A stretch of DNA of 64,000 nucleotides from JBGAHD01 sp044226395 (GCA_044226395.1 JBGAHD010000005.1:1-64000); one strand, 5' to 3'; numbered from the stretch's first letter, positions 33,365 to 43,293 are shown. Notes: generated by a model from the sequence alone, not told the origin. Made by a program: numbers and translations.

Positions 33365-34899
33365 GCGCCGAGATCTCGGTCACCACCTTGCTGGTAACGC
33401 CGCGCAGCGCGACGTTCGAGGTGCGCAACGCCCACGCTTATCGCGCGCCGACGCCGCACCAAGTGTGGGTCGATGGCGAATGCGTGCTGGCGGATCATCG
33501 CAATGTTTTCACTTTGTGGGGGTTGTCGCCCGCGCGGTTGTATGAAGTGCGCGTCGTCAGCGAGGGGCGCGAGTTTCTACTGAGCGTCTACACCGAGGAA
33601 GAAGTCGCCTATCTCGACGCGCGCGAGTTCGGCGCGCGCGGCGATGGCGCGCACGACGACACCAGCGCGCTGCAAGCCATGCTCAGCGTCTGCCCGGTCG
33701 GTGGCACGGCGAGTCTGCCCGAAGGCACGTGGTTGAGTGGGCCTTTGTTCCTGCCTTCGGGCATCAATCTCGAGTTACGCGCGGGCGCGCGCTTGCTGGG
33801 TCATGATCGGATCGCGGATTGGCCCGTACTGCCCGCCAAGTTCGTCTCGCGCGAAAGCGGCATCACGCGCGTGCTCGGCACTTGGGAAGGCCGCGCCGCG
33901 CCGATGCACGCGGCCCTGCTCAATCTGATCGAGGCGCGCGATGTGCGCGTGTTCGGGCCGGGTCGCATCGATGGCGGCGCGCGCGCGGACACGTGGTGGT
34001 CGAGACCGAAAGCGCCGTTCGGCGGCTGGCGGCCTCGCACGATCTATCTGGCGCATGCGCAGGACGTGGCCTTGTGCGGTGTGAGTCTGCGCGACTCGCC
34101 GTCTTGGACCGTGCATGCGCTCGAGTGTCAGGACCTGCGCGTGCTCGACGTCGACATCGAATCGCCGATCGATTCGCCCAATACCGATGGCATCAATCCC
34201 GAATCTTGCGAGCGCGTGCTGATCGCCGGCGCGCGCATCAGCACGGGCGATGACTGCATCGCGATCAAGGCCGGCATGCCTGACGATGATCCACGGCCGC
34301 CCACGCGTGATGTCGAGATCGGCAATTGCCTGCTCGAGCACGGCCATGGCGCGATCGTGCTGGGTTCGGAATGCGCCGGCGGCATCGTCGACGTGCTCGC
34401 GCGCGATTGCCGCATGGAACGAACGGATCGCGGCCTGCGCATCAAGACGCGACGCGATCGCGGCCCGCGCGCGCGCATCGACCGCGTGCGTCTGCGCGAC
34501 TGCGTGATGAGCGGCGTGGGCACGCCGATCGCGATCAATGCGCTCTACGACGCGGGAGGCGCGGATCCGCCACCGATGACGCCCTTGACCGGCGACGACG
34601 CGACGCGCATGCCGAGCATTGGCGTGGTGCAAGTCGAACGCGTGGTCTGCGAAGACACGCAACATTGCGCCGCCTATGTGCTGGGCTTTCCCGAAAACCC
34701 TGTCGAGGAACTGCGCATCGATGGCTTGCGCGTGCGCTTCGCCGACGACGCCACGCCCGGCGCGCCCGACATGGCGCCGGGCATGCCCTTGCTGTGCCGC
34801 GCCGGCTTGCGATTGACTAACGTGGCGCGACAGCATTTGACTCATATCGACATCGACGGCGAGGACGCAACGATGTCCGCGCCCGGAGTACAGGCATGA
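33361..34899 (+). CDS. Glycoside hydrolase family 28 polygalacturonase, probably cytoplasmic
   Basis: Hydrolyses alpha-1,4-galacturonide bonds, here probably releasing galacturonate from imported oligomers. The 512-residue product has an N-terminal beta-sandwich-like region (about 1-85, fibronectin III-like), then the family 28 beta-helix. Catalytic motifs are intact: NTDG with D276, GDDC with D297 and D298, GHG with H329, and RIK. No signal peptide is seen, so the enzyme should act in the cytoplasm, fitting its ATGA coupling to the ABC binding-protein gene. Exo-action is inferred. Confidence 0.93.
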   Translation: MSAEISVTTLLVTPRSATFEVRNAHAYRAPTPHQVWVDGECVLADHRNVFTLWGLSPARLYEVRVVSEGREFLLSVYTEEEVAYLDAREFGARGDGAHDDTSALQAMLSVCPVGGTASLPEGTWLSGPLFLPSGINLELRAGARLLGHDRIADWPVLPAKFVSRESGITRVLGTWEGRAAPMHAALLNLIEARDVRVFGPGRIDGGARADTWWSRPKAPFGGWRPRTIYLAHAQDVALCGVSLRDSPSWTVHALECQDLRVLDVDIESPIDSPNTDGINPESCERVLIAGARISTGDDCIAIKAGMPDDDPRPPTRDVEIGNCLLEHGHGAIVLGSECAGGIVDVLARDCRMERTDRGLRIKTRRDRGPRARIDRVRLRDCVMSGVGTPIAINALYDAGGADPPPMTPLTGDDATRMPSIGVVQVERVVCEDTQHCAAYVLGFPENPVEELRIDGLRVRFADDATPGAPDMAPGMPLLCRAGLRLTNVARQHLTHIDIDGEDATMSAPGVQA

Positions 34900-36059
34900 A
34901 GGCTTCTTCTTCCGCCACGAGCGGTGGCATCTCGAATCAGGATCTGGCCGCGCGTCTCGATGGCTATGGTCCGCAGACCGCGCGCTTCGTTTCTCACTAC
35001 ATCGCGCAGTGGCAGCCCTATCGCCACTACTGGTGTTACGAGGACGGCTGCGTGTTCAAGGGCGCGCTCGATCTGGCGGGCGCGACGGGTCAGGAGTTTC
35101 TCGCGCAGTTCGTACGGCGCGAGATCGCGGCGCGCGTCGATGGCGAAGGCCATTTGCGCGGCTATGCCGCGACCGAGTTCAACATCGATCACATCAATGC
35201 CGGCAAAGTTTTGTTTCCGATTTGGCGTGAAACCGGCGAAGCGCGCTATCGCCAGGCGATCGAATCGCTGGCCGCGCAACTGCGTCAACATCCGCGCACG
35301 CGCTCGGGTGGCTATTGGCACAAACGCATTTATCCCGAACAAATCTGGCTCGATGGCTTGTACATGGCGCTGCCGTTTCAATGCGCCTACGCCGATGTGG
35401 TTGGCGACGAAGCCCTGACCGACGATGTGAAGCGTCAGTTTCAGCATGTGCGCGCGACCTTGCGTGACGCGCGAACGGGCCTGTACTACCACGGCTGGGA
35501 CGAAAGCCGGCGCGAGCGCTGGGCGAATCCGACGACGGGCTGCTCGTCGCAGTTCTGGGGTCGCGCCATGGGCTGGTTCGTGATGGCCTTGATCGATTGC
35601 ATCGAGTGGCTGCGCGGCGCGCCAGCGTTTTCGGCGGCGCCGCTGGAAGACATGCTGCGCGAAGTTTGCGAGGCGCTAGTCGCGGTGCGCAGTCAAAGCG
35701 GCCTGTGGTATCAGGTGCTCGACCAGGGCACGCGCGAGGGCAACTACGAGGAAACCTCGTGCTCGCTGATGATCGCCTACGCCATGCTCAAGGGCGCGCG
35801 GCTGCGCGTGCTCGAGTCCACGTATGCCGCGGTGGGCGACGCGGCGCTGGCGCGCGTGATCGAACGGCGGCTCACCACGGATCGCCTCACGGGCATTTGC
35901 GGCGTGGCGGGCCTGGGCAATGTGCCGTATCGCGACGGCTCGTACGCGTACTATCTGTCCGAGCCGCAAATCGACAACGATCCCAAGGGCGTGGCCGCGC
36001 TGCTGATGGCGCTGGCCGAAGGCTGTCGTTTTCGTCAGGACGCGCGCGCCACCACGTGA
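34896..36059 (+). CDS. Unsaturated (rhamno)galacturonyl hydrolase, GH105 (YteR/YesR-like)
   Basis: A 387-residue alpha/alpha-barrel enzyme without a signal peptide. It would remove the terminal unsaturated galacturonate left by pectate or rhamnogalacturonan lyases, feeding KduI and KduD. YPEQIWLDGLYMA holds the catalytic Asp region, and WGRAMGWFVMAL matches the family WGRGNGW motif with small changes. NYEETSCS and the C-terminal half complete the fold. Start overlaps the GH28 stop (ATGA). It ends the kdgK operon and is convergent with fnr, 13 bases away. Confidence 0.92.
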   Translation: MKASSSATSGGISNQDLAARLDGYGPQTARFVSHYIAQWQPYRHYWCYEDGCVFKGALDLAGATGQEFLAQFVRREIAARVDGEGHLRGYAATEFNIDHINAGKVLFPIWRETGEARYRQAIESLAAQLRQHPRTRSGGYWHKRIYPEQIWLDGLYMALPFQCAYADVVGDEALTDDVKRQFQHVRATLRDARTGLYYHGWDESRRERWANPTTGCSSQFWGRAMGWFVMALIDCIEWLRGAPAFSAAPLEDMLREVCEALVAVRSQSGLWYQVLDQGTREGNYEETSCSLMIAYAMLKGARLRVLESTYAAVGDAALARVIERRLTTDRLTGICGVAGLGNVPYRDGSYAYYLSEPQIDNDPKGVAALLMALAEGCRFRQDARATT

Positions 36060-36072
36060 GCGCTCGCGGGAA

Positions 36073-36846
36073 TCAGGCGCGGAACTTCCGCTCTTCCTGT
36101 TCGCAAGGTTCCGGCGCTTCGCCGGACAAGGCGTCGAGCTTGTCGAAATCGAGCACGCGCACGTGCTTGCGTTCGACTTGGAGCACGCCCATCTGCTGGA
36201 ACTTGCCAAACAAGCGGCTGACCGTCTCGACCACGAGGCCGAGATAGTTGGCGATCTCGTAACGCGACATCGCCAGCGTGAGATTGCCCGGATCGCGACG
36301 CAGACGACGATAACGATCGGCGACACTCTTGAGGAAGATCGCCAGACGCTGCTGCGCCTGTCGGCGCCCCATCATGACCAGATGCTCGTGATCGCGCACG
36401 ACCTCGAGACTGATCACGCGCATCAACTGACGCTGCAACTCGGGCACCTGCGCCGAGACTTGCGAGACGTGCGCGAACGGCACTTCGCAAACGCTCGCGC
36501 GCTCCAGCGCCTCGGCCGAGCACGTGTGGCGATTGCTGCTGATGGCGTCGAAACCCATGATCTCGCCGGGCAGATGAAAGCCCAGGATCTGAGTCTCGCC
36601 TTCCTCGGTGGTGACGAAGGTCTTGAACGAACCGGAGCGGACCACGAACAGCGACTGAAACTCCGCGCCGCTTTCGTAGATCGATTGGCCGCGCTCGAGC
36701 GGGCGGCGCGATTGCACGACGTCGTCGAGGCGCTTGAGCCCCTCTTCGTCGACACCGGCGGGCAAGCACAATTGCACCAAGCCGCAAGTCGCGCAGGTGC
36801 GGCGCAGTCGCCCCAGATCCAATGAGCCCGTGTGATCGCTACTCAT
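36073..36846 (-). CDS. fnr: FNR/ANR-type oxygen-responsive transcriptional regulator
   Basis: A 257-residue Crp/Fnr regulator. The four cysteines that hold an oxygen-labile 4Fe-4S cluster are present: C18, C21 and C27 near the N-terminus and C109 in the effector domain. The recognition helix VVETVSRLFGKFQ carries the E-SR pattern that reads TTGAT half-sites. It is therefore the likely activator of the ccoN promoter with its box at 912-925. The minus-strand gene has its own predicted promoter and is convergent with the GH105 gene. Confidence 0.94.
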   Translation of the reverse strand: MSSDHTGSLDLGRLRRTCATCGLVQLCLPAGVDEEGLKRLDDVVQSRRPLERGQSIYESGAEFQSLFVVRSGSFKTFVTTEEGETQILGFHLPGEIMGFDAISSNRHTCSAEALERASVCEVPFAHVSQVSAQVPELQRQLMRVISLEVVRDHEHLVMMGRRQAQQRLAIFLKSVADRYRRLRRDPGNLTLAMSRYEIANYLGLVVETVSRLFGKFQQMGVLQVERKHVRVLDFDKLDALSGEAPEPCEQEERKFRA

Positions 36847-36878
36847 GCTTTGCGCACTCGATTCATCGCGGCCGGATG

Positions 36879-36908
36879 ATACTAGACGGGGTTCGTGCGC
36901 GCACTCAA
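36879..36908 (-). promoter_or_regulatory. Predicted sigma-70 promoter of fnr
   Basis: On the minus strand TTGAGT (36908-36903) and TAGTAT (36884-36879) are 18 bases apart, each matching consensus at four positions. The -35 overlaps the stop of the preceding SnoaL-like gene. No ACCGGT site or clear FNR box is present in this gap. Confidence 0.35.
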
Positions 36909-37336
36909 GTCGCGGGCGCGAGGTAGCCCGAGGGCGCGTCCTCCCACGTCACCGCGACAATCTTCCACGTCGATTGGACGTGGACGAACTGAAAACACTT
37001 CTCACCTTCGCCCTGATAGACCTCGCCCCGTAAGTAGCCCTGTTTGCGATAGCGGCTGTGACGGCTGGCGAGATTGCCCGTGATCGTGGTGCGCGCGCTC
37101 GTCTCCCATTCGTGAAAGTCGACGAGCTCGCCCGAATCGAACAGGGCGCGACGCGGCGCGATGAACTCGGGGACCGTGGTCATTTCGAGCTTCTCGCCGG
37201 TCTTGCGCGCGATCACGGCGTGATGCACGAACAGCGACGCGAAGTCGTCGAGCCGCGGCGCGCGACCCTCGCGATTGTCGAAGACGGCGAAGAAGGCGTG
37301 GACCAGTCGATCGAGCTCGGCTTGCGCGGCAGCCAT
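36905..37336 (-). CDS. SnoaL-like/NTF2-fold protein of unknown function
   Basis: A 143-residue protein with the pattern of the NTF2-like/SnoaL superfamily: an N-terminal helix (LDRLVHAFFAVFDN), a DDFASLFVHHAVIA stretch typical of the cone-shaped fold, and C-terminal strands around CFQFVHVQSTWKIVAVTWED. Such proteins are often enzymes or ligand-binding domains, but no active-site assignment is possible. It lies between tRNA-Lys and fnr, 58 bases before the fnr start, possibly sharing its promoter region. Confidence 0.8.
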   Translation of the reverse strand: MAAAQAELDRLVHAFFAVFDNREGRAPRLDDFASLFVHHAVIARKTGEKLEMTTVPEFIAPRRALFDSGELVDFHEWETSARTTITGNLASRHSRYRKQGYLRGEVYQGEGEKCFQFVHVQSTWKIVAVTWEDAPSGYLAPAT

Positions 37337-37509
37337 GGCGAGAGTCGTGTGTCGCGCGGGGCGCGCGCGGTGTCGCGACTATACGGGCTCGCGGGCTCGC
37401 CGGCTCGTGGCGCAACGGAGCGCATCACGCATCGGCCATCCGACGAAAGTCGAAGCGAAGTGAAAGACGCGCGCTCGTGTCGGACGAGTGCGGCGGGGTG
37501 TGGCGAAGG
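37337..37509. other. Intergenic stretch between SnoaL-like gene and tRNA-Lys
   Basis: No credible gene, repeat or terminator is visible in these 173 bases. Because the tRNA reads toward it, a processed 3' trailer and the promoter for the SnoaL-like gene must lie here, but neither can be pointed to with confidence. Confidence 0.5.
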
Positions 37510-37585
37510 TGGTGGGCCGTGCTGGATTCGAACCAGCGACCAACGGATTAAAAGTCCGCTGCTCTACCGACTGAGCTAACGGCCC
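37510..37585 (-). tRNA. tRNA-Lys (anticodon TTT)
   Basis: The minus strand folds as a complete tRNA of 76 bases: acceptor GGGCCGT pairs with ACGGCCC, the D-arm has GCTCAGTCGGTAGAGC, the anticodon loop is CTTTTAA with TTT, and the T-arm has GGTTCGAATCC. The 3' CCA is encoded. It lies 55 bases after queC, an arrangement seen in other gammaproteobacteria after the tol-pal-cpoB-que genes. Confidence 0.98.
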
Positions 37586-37640
37586 ATGCGGGGGCGCAGA
37601 GTGTAGGGGGGCGGGCGGCGCGGCACAACCCGCGCGGGCC

Positions 37641-38333
37641 TCATGCGGGGCGATGATCCACGTAGCGGGTCGGGTCGGGCGCGTCGGCGTCGACGAAGCC
37701 CTGGGCGCGCAAGCGGCAGGCGTCGCAGCGGCCGCAGGCGCGGCCCTGATCGTCGGCCTGATAGCACGACACGGTTTCGGCGAAGTCCACGCCCAGGGCC
37801 AAGCCCTGGCGCACGATCTCGGCCTTGCTCATGTCGATCAGGGGCGCGCGCACGCGCAGGGCGCGGCCTTCGACCCCGGCCTTGGTGGCGAGATTGGCCA
37901 GGCGCTCGTAGGCCTCGACGAAGGCGGGTCGGCAATCGGGGTAGCCGGAATAGTCGACCGCGTTGACGCCGACGAAGATCTGCCGCGCGTCGAGCACTTC
38001 GGCCCAGCCCAGGGCCAGCGAAAGCATGATGGTGTTGCGCGCGGGCACGTAGGTCACGGGAATGCCGACGCTGGCTGTCTCGGGCACGGCGATGTCGGCG
38101 GTGAGCGCGGAGCCGCCGATGGCGCGCAGGTCGATGTCGACGATCTTGTGTTCCCGCGCGCCCAGTCGCGCGGCGATGCGACGCGCGGCGTCGAGTTCGG
38201 CGCTGTGACGCTGACCGTAGCGCACGGACAGCGCGTGAACCTGCAAGCCCTCCGCGCGCGCGATCGCCACCACCACGGCCGAGTCCATGCCCCCGGACAG
38301 CAACACCACGGCCTTGCTTGCGGAAGTGCTCAT
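37641..38333 (-). CDS. queC: 7-cyano-7-deazaguanine synthase (QueC)
   Basis: Makes preQ0 from 7-carboxy-7-deazaguanine, ATP and ammonia in queuosine biosynthesis. The 230-residue product has the PP-loop LLSGGMDS near residue 11, VPARNTIML, and a C-terminal zinc site of four cysteines in CYQADD...CGRCDAC. It overlaps queE by four bases (ATGA), so the two consecutive pathway steps are translationally coupled. Confidence 0.97.
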   Translation of the reverse strand: MSTSASKAVVLLSGGMDSAVVVAIARAEGLQVHALSVRYGQRHSAELDAARRIAARLGAREHKIVDIDLRAIGGSALTADIAVPETASVGIPVTYVPARNTIMLSLALGWAEVLDARQIFVGVNAVDYSGYPDCRPAFVEAYERLANLATKAGVEGRALRVRAPLIDMSKAEIVRQGLALGVDFAETVSCYQADDQGRACGRCDACRLRAQGFVDADAPDPTRYVDHRPA

Positions 38334-39010
38334 TTACCGCGCGCCTCGCCCCACAGGATCTTGTGCAATTGCAGCTGCATGCGCACGGGCAGACGCTCGG
38401 CGAGAATCCATTCGGCGAGCTCGCGCGGCTCGACTTGGCCGTGGCTGGGCGAGAACAGCACGTCGCATTTCGCGCTCAGATCGCGCGCGCGCGTGAGATC
38501 GCGCGCCCAGTCGAAATCGGCGCGATCGCAGATCACGAACTTCAGCTGATCATGCGCGGTGAGGTGCGCCAGATTCTCGTAGCGATTGCGCGCTTCCTCG
38601 CGCGAGCCGGGCGTCTTGATGTCGACCACGCGCGAGACGCGCGTGTCGACCGGCGCGATGTCGATGGCGCCGCTGGTTTCCAGCGACACGGCGTAACCCG
38701 CGTCGCACAGGCGCGCGAGCAAGGCGAGGCAGCGTTTCTGCGACAGCGGCTCGCCGCCGGTCACGCAGACGTGACGCGCGCCGTGGCGCGCGACTTCGGC
38801 GAGGATGTCCTCGAGCGTCCACCATTGCCCGCCATGGAAGGCATAAGCCGTATCGCAATACTGGCAGCGCAGCGGGCAGCCGGTGAGGCGCACGAAGACC
38901 GTGGGACGGCCGACGTCGCGCGCCTCGCCTTGCAGCGAATGGAAGATCTCGGTGATGCGAAGGCGATCGGTCGCGGTGTCCGTCGCTTCGCCGGCGGCGA
39001 CGGCGGACAT
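38330..39010 (-). CDS. queE: 7-carboxy-7-deazaguanine synthase (QueE)
   Basis: Radical SAM enzyme that contracts 6-carboxytetrahydropterin to 7-carboxy-7-deazaguanine. The 226-residue product has the N-terminal IFHSLQGE, the cluster motif CPLRCQYCD (CX3CX2C) and TGGEPL for SAM binding. The ATG at 39010 lies 11 bases after the cpoB stop; a longer frame upstream overlaps cpoB and is not used. Confidence 0.96.
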   Translation of the reverse strand: MSAVAAGEATDTATDRLRITEIFHSLQGEARDVGRPTVFVRLTGCPLRCQYCDTAYAFHGGQWWTLEDILAEVARHGARHVCVTGGEPLSQKRCLALLARLCDAGYAVSLETSGAIDIAPVDTRVSRVVDIKTPGSREEARNRYENLAHLTAHDQLKFVICDRADFDWARDLTRARDLSAKCDVLFSPSHGQVEPRELAEWILAERLPVRMQLQLHKILWGEARGK

Positions 39011-39021
39011 CGCGACCGGAA

Positions 39022-39963
39022 CTAGCGTTGGCCTTCGAGGCGCAGGGCGCGCAAGCGACCCTGGGCCAAGCGCGCGACCGTGGTGTCGGGATAGCGCTCC
39101 ACGACCTGGTTGAGCGCGGTCTCCGCTTCGGCCCACTCGCGCATCTCGTAGTGGCAGTAGCCGACCTTGAGCAGGGCGTCGGGCGACTTGGCGCTTTGCG
39201 GGAAACGGCGCAGCAGATCGCTGAAGGTGTCGAGCGCGATGCGGTAGTTCTGGGTCACGTAGTACGACTCGCCGAGCCAGTACGTGGCGTTGTCGGCGAA
39301 CTCGCCATTCGGATATTGCTGCAGGAAGGTGCTGAAACGACGCGCCGATTCGGCGTAACGGCCATCGCGCAAAGCAGCGAAGGCATCGTCGTAGGCGGCC
39401 TTTTCATCGACGCCGGGCGGCGGCGAAGCGGGCTGCGCGGGCGCGGTTTCGGTGCCGGGCGCGGTGGTCGCGGGCGCCGAAGGCGCGGGCGCGACTTCCG
39501 GCGGCTCCATCGCCAACTGACCCGGCGCGGCTGGCGCGGCTTCCGGCGCGGTCGCGGCGGTTGGCGCGGTCGCGGTCGGGGCGTTGGGATCGGTGGCGAC
39601 GGGGTTGAGCGGCTGCGCCGCGCCGGCCGTGGCCGGATTGGCGGGACCACCCTCGAGACGGTTCAAGCGCGAGTCGAGATCGAGGTAACGATCCTGCTCG
39701 CCTTTCTTCAGCCGCTCGATTTCGAAAGCTTGCTGCTCGACCATGCCGCGCAGGTTCTGCACTTCGGTCTGCAGCTCGTTGAGGCGGTTGAGCAACTCAA
39801 CCGTGGTCTGGCCCTGGTTCTGGCCTTGGACCTGTTGTTCGAGACGCTGCACGCGCTCGGACAGACTCAGTCGCCCCTGCGCCTGGACGGCGGCGGGCAA
39901 CAGGAAAGCGGCGGCCACGAGGGCCGCCGCATTCAAACGCAAGCTAAGCGTGAAGCCGCGCAT
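39022..39963 (-). CDS. cpoB: Cell division coordinator CpoB (YbgF)
   Basis: Periplasmic Tol-Pal partner that links outer-membrane constriction with septal peptidoglycan synthesis. The 313-residue product has a signal peptide (about 1-25, cut after VQA), a coiled-coil trimerisation region (about 28-85), a Pro/Ala/Thr-rich linker (about 95-175) and C-terminal TPR repeats (YNEAL-like units from about 190). Its ATG shares one base with the pal stop (TGATG). Confidence 0.94.
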   Translation of the reverse strand: MRGFTLSLRLNAAALVAAAFLLPAAVQAQGRLSLSERVQRLEQQVQGQNQGQTTVELLNRLNELQTEVQNLRGMVEQQAFEIERLKKGEQDRYLDLDSRLNRLEGGPANPATAGAAQPLNPVATDPNAPTATAPTAATAPEAAPAAPGQLAMEPPEVAPAPSAPATTAPGTETAPAQPASPPPGVDEKAAYDDAFAALRDGRYAESARRFSTFLQQYPNGEFADNATYWLGESYYVTQNYRIALDTFSDLLRRFPQSAKSPDALLKVGYCHYEMREWAEAETALNQVVERYPDTTVARLAQGRLRALRLEGQR

Positions 39964-40478
39964 CACTTCGCCGTGTAGACGATCTCGACGCGACGGTTCT
40001 TGCCCCAGCACTCTTCGTTCGAGTCGGTGCAAGCGGGACGCTCTTCGCCGTAGGACACGACGTTGAGCTGGCCGGCGCTGCCGCCGCTGGCCTGCAGGGC
40101 GCCCGAAACGGCATTGCCGCGGCGCTCGCCCAGACCCAGATTGTATTCGCGCGAACCGCGCTCGTCGGCGTGGCCTTCCAGCGTGATCATGGCGCTCGGA
40201 CGGTCGGCCAGGTACTTGCCGTGGCAAGCCATGATGGCCTGGAACTCACCCTTGACCTCGGTGCGATCGAAATCGAAGTACACGACGCGCTGACGCAGGC
40301 AGGAGTCGGTCTCGAGGTCGGCCGGGGTGTACTTGCCGGTGTCGGCGGTGTTCTCGGGCTGGGCGACCGAGGTGTTGCCGGTGTCGGTCTGGGCGTCGGT
40401 CTTGGTGTTCTTCTTGGCGCACGCGACCATGCCGGTCGCGAGCAGCGCAATCATGATCAGGCGAACTTGGTTCTTCAT
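39963..40478 (-). CDS. pal: Peptidoglycan-associated lipoprotein Pal
   Basis: Outer-membrane lipoprotein that binds peptidoglycan and TolB. The 171-residue product has a lipoprotein signal with C20 (GMVAC), a Thr/Asp-rich spacer and an OmpA-like domain with YFDFDRTEV, LEGHADERGSREYN and the C-terminal GKNRRVEIVY. Two extra Cys pairs (SCLRQ, MACHG and ACTDSNEECWG) could form disulfides, as in some OmpA-like domains. Confidence 0.96.
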   Translation of the reverse strand: MKNQVRLIMIALLATGMVACAKKNTKTDAQTDTGNTSVAQPENTADTGKYTPADLETDSCLRQRVVYFDFDRTEVKGEFQAIMACHGKYLADRPSAMITLEGHADERGSREYNLGLGERRGNAVSGALQASGGSAGQLNVVSYGEERPACTDSNEECWGKNRRVEIVYTAK

Positions 40479-40532
40479 TGTGTGTCCTCAGGTGCAGGCG
40501 AATGTCGGGGTAGTGCAAACTCGAAACACTGC

Positions 40533-41849
40533 TTACCGCTGCCGGAACGGCGACCACGCGGGTTCGCGTACATCGCCCTCGGCCAGGACCAATCGCTGTC
40601 TCACGCTCCCGTTGGCAGAAACGGCATAAAGCACGCCGCGCTGACCTTCCCGGGCCGCGTACAGAACCATGCTTCCGTTGGGTGCGAAGCTGGGCGATTC
40701 GTCCAGGTTTCCGGGGGAGAGCAAGCTCATGGTCCCCGGACCTCCCTTGGAGCGGTCCAGAACCGCAATACGATACACGTTCCCGCTGCCCTGCGCCATA
40801 GCGAAACGTTTACCGTCATAGGCCACCGAGGCCTTGGCGTTGTACTCGCCTTGGAAGGTCACGCGGGTCGGATCGCCGCCCCCGGCCGGGATTTGGTAGA
40901 TCTGCGGCTTGCCGGCGCGGTCGGAGGTAAACACCAGGCTCTGCCCATCGGGCATCCACTGCGGCTCGGTGTCGATGGAGAAATGCTTGGTCAGCTGGGT
41001 GGTCCGGCGCGTGGCCAGGTCCATCACATAGATTTCGGGGTTGCCCGACTGCGACAGGGTCATGGCCAGGCGAGTGCCATCGGGCGAGAACGACGGCGCG
41101 CCATTGATGCCCTTGTACGAGGCCACGACCTGGCGCTGACCGGTAGTGATTTCCTGGATGTAGATCGAGGAATTGCCGCGCTCGAACGACACGTAGGCGA
41201 TCTTCTTGCCATCGGGCGACCACGACGGCGACAACAGCGGCTCGGGCGAACGCACCACGGTCTGCGGACCGTAGCCGTCGGAGTCGGCGACCATCAATGC
41301 ATATTGGCGAACCTTGCCGCTGCCGGTGGCCGTGATGTACGCGATGCGCGTCCAGAAGGCGCCACGCACGCCGAGAATCTTTTCGTAGATCAAATCGGCG
41401 ATTTGGTGCGCCGCGCCGCGCATGTCGCCGGCGCGGGCATTGATCGCCAGACCCAGCATGCGCGCCTGCGTGGCCACGTCATAGAGCTCGAACTCGATGC
41501 GGAAGGCGCCGCCCTCGGCATCCTGCACGCGGCCGATGACGATGAACTCTTGCTTGAGCACCTTCCAGGTCCCGAACTTGATTTCCTCGCCGCGCACGGG
41601 GAATTCGACGATGTCCTGGCGCGAGAGCGCGCGGAATTGCCCGCAGCGGTTGAAGTCCATGCTCATGATCTGCGCCAGATCGGTATCCGGCGGCAGACCC
41701 GCGCCTTCGAAGGCGAAGGGCACGACGGTGATCGGACGCGCGGCGGCGCTGCCCACGGGCACCGTGATCTCGAGCGCGCCTTGCGCCATCACGGCCGAGG
41801 ACAGGACCCACGCGAAGCAGGCGGCGAAGAGGCGAATCATCCGTTGCAT
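40533..41849 (-). CDS. tolB: Tol-Pal system beta-propeller protein TolB
   Basis: Periplasmic protein that shuttles between Pal and TolA. The 438-residue product has a signal peptide (about 1-22), an N-terminal domain (VPFAFEGAG, FRALSRQDI) and a six-bladed beta-propeller with repeated SPSWSPDGKKIAY-like strands. ATG 41849 overlaps the tolA stop by 13 bases. Confidence 0.95.
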   Translation of the reverse strand: MQRMIRLFAACFAWVLSSAVMAQGALEITVPVGSAAARPITVVPFAFEGAGLPPDTDLAQIMSMDFNRCGQFRALSRQDIVEFPVRGEEIKFGTWKVLKQEFIVIGRVQDAEGGAFRIEFELYDVATQARMLGLAINARAGDMRGAAHQIADLIYEKILGVRGAFWTRIAYITATGSGKVRQYALMVADSDGYGPQTVVRSPEPLLSPSWSPDGKKIAYVSFERGNSSIYIQEITTGQRQVVASYKGINGAPSFSPDGTRLAMTLSQSGNPEIYVMDLATRRTTQLTKHFSIDTEPQWMPDGQSLVFTSDRAGKPQIYQIPAGGGDPTRVTFQGEYNAKASVAYDGKRFAMAQGSGNVYRIAVLDRSKGGPGTMSLLSPGNLDESPSFAPNGSMVLYAAREGQRGVLYAVSANGSVRQRLVLAEGDVREPAWSPFRQR

Positions 41850-42807
41850 AGGGATTCCGGATAGCAGAAGTTGAGGAGCAGTTCGCGCGCGAACACGGAT
41901 TCGTAGCCCTGATAGGGCAGCGGCTGCGCGCGCATCACCGCCGATTCCATCGATTGCCGCGTGCCATCGTCGGTGGCGCACGGCGGGACCACGGTGGCGG
42001 ACAGCACGTCGCCGCCGGGGATTTGAATGATGCGCACCTTGCATTGCACCGACTGCACGGCCTCGGGCCGCAGCCAGTTGGCCACGACGGCGCGCTGGAT
42101 GGCGAGTTTGTACTGGCCGACGAGGGTGTTGTCCACGCCTTCGTTGCCGGCGGTGGCCTGGGTCTGCGCCTGGGTCGTGACATTGGGCGCTTGCGCGCGC
42201 TGGCTGTCGACCGTGGATTGCTGCTGTTCGAGCTTGGCGAGCTTCGCGGCTTCTTCGCGGCTCTTGGCCTCGGCGGCCTCGCGCTGGCGGCGGATGTCCT
42301 CGAGCTGCTGGATTCGCTCTTGTTCCATTCGCGTTTGGCGCTCTTCTTCCTCGAGCAGCAACTGATCCTTTTTGACCTTCTCGTCCTGCTCGTGCATCGC
42401 CTGCTTGGCGCGCTCGAGCGCGAGCTTGTCGATGCGTTCCTGATCGATGGTGTCTTGCGCGTTCTGCGGCGGTTGCGGCGGCAGCTGCGGCAGTTCGGGC
42501 TTGGTCTCTGGCTTGGGCGGTTGCGGCTTCACGACGGGCTTGGCCGGCTGCGGCCGCGTGCGATCGACGCGCGGCGCCGGCAGCGGCGGACCTTTGAACG
42601 GCACCAGGGACGCTTCGATGATCGGGCCCTGCTCGCTGACTGGATTGACGCAGGTCACGCCCGCCCATTGCGGCAGGCCGAGGCTTTCGACCAGGGCGTT
42701 GTAGCGCTGACAGGACAGCGTGGCCAGGGCCAGACCCGCCACGAACAACGCGTGCACGGCGACCGACAGGATCAGCGCGGCGGAGTTGTCGTGACGGCTT
42801 TCGGCAC

Positions 42808-42811
<4 letters not shown>
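41837..42811 (-). CDS. tolA: Cell envelope integrity protein TolA
   Basis: The 324-residue product has a short cytoplasmic start, one membrane helix (about residues 10-32), a proline-rich stretch (KPVVKPQPPKPETKPELP), a long charged coiled coil (about 100-200) and a C-terminal globular TolA domain (about 215-324, YKLAIQRAVVANWLRP onward). It transmits TolQR energy to TolB-Pal. Start overlaps tolR stop as ATGA. Confidence 0.94.
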
Positions 42812-43254
<443 letters not shown>

Positions 43255-43293
43255 GGCCGGGTCTCCCCGCGATTGACGAGGCGCGCGCGCATG

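Noticed and set aside
37510..37585. tRNA-Lys as attachment site of a genomic island
   Set aside because: tRNA-Lys genes are frequent integration targets, but no integrase or direct repeat of the tRNA 3' end was seen nearby, and the pectin locus ends before fnr, not at the tRNA.
39490..39660. Pro/Ala/Thr repeats in cpoB as a DNA repeat element
   Set aside because: They are the low-complexity linker between the coiled coil and TPR domains, common in CpoB proteins.
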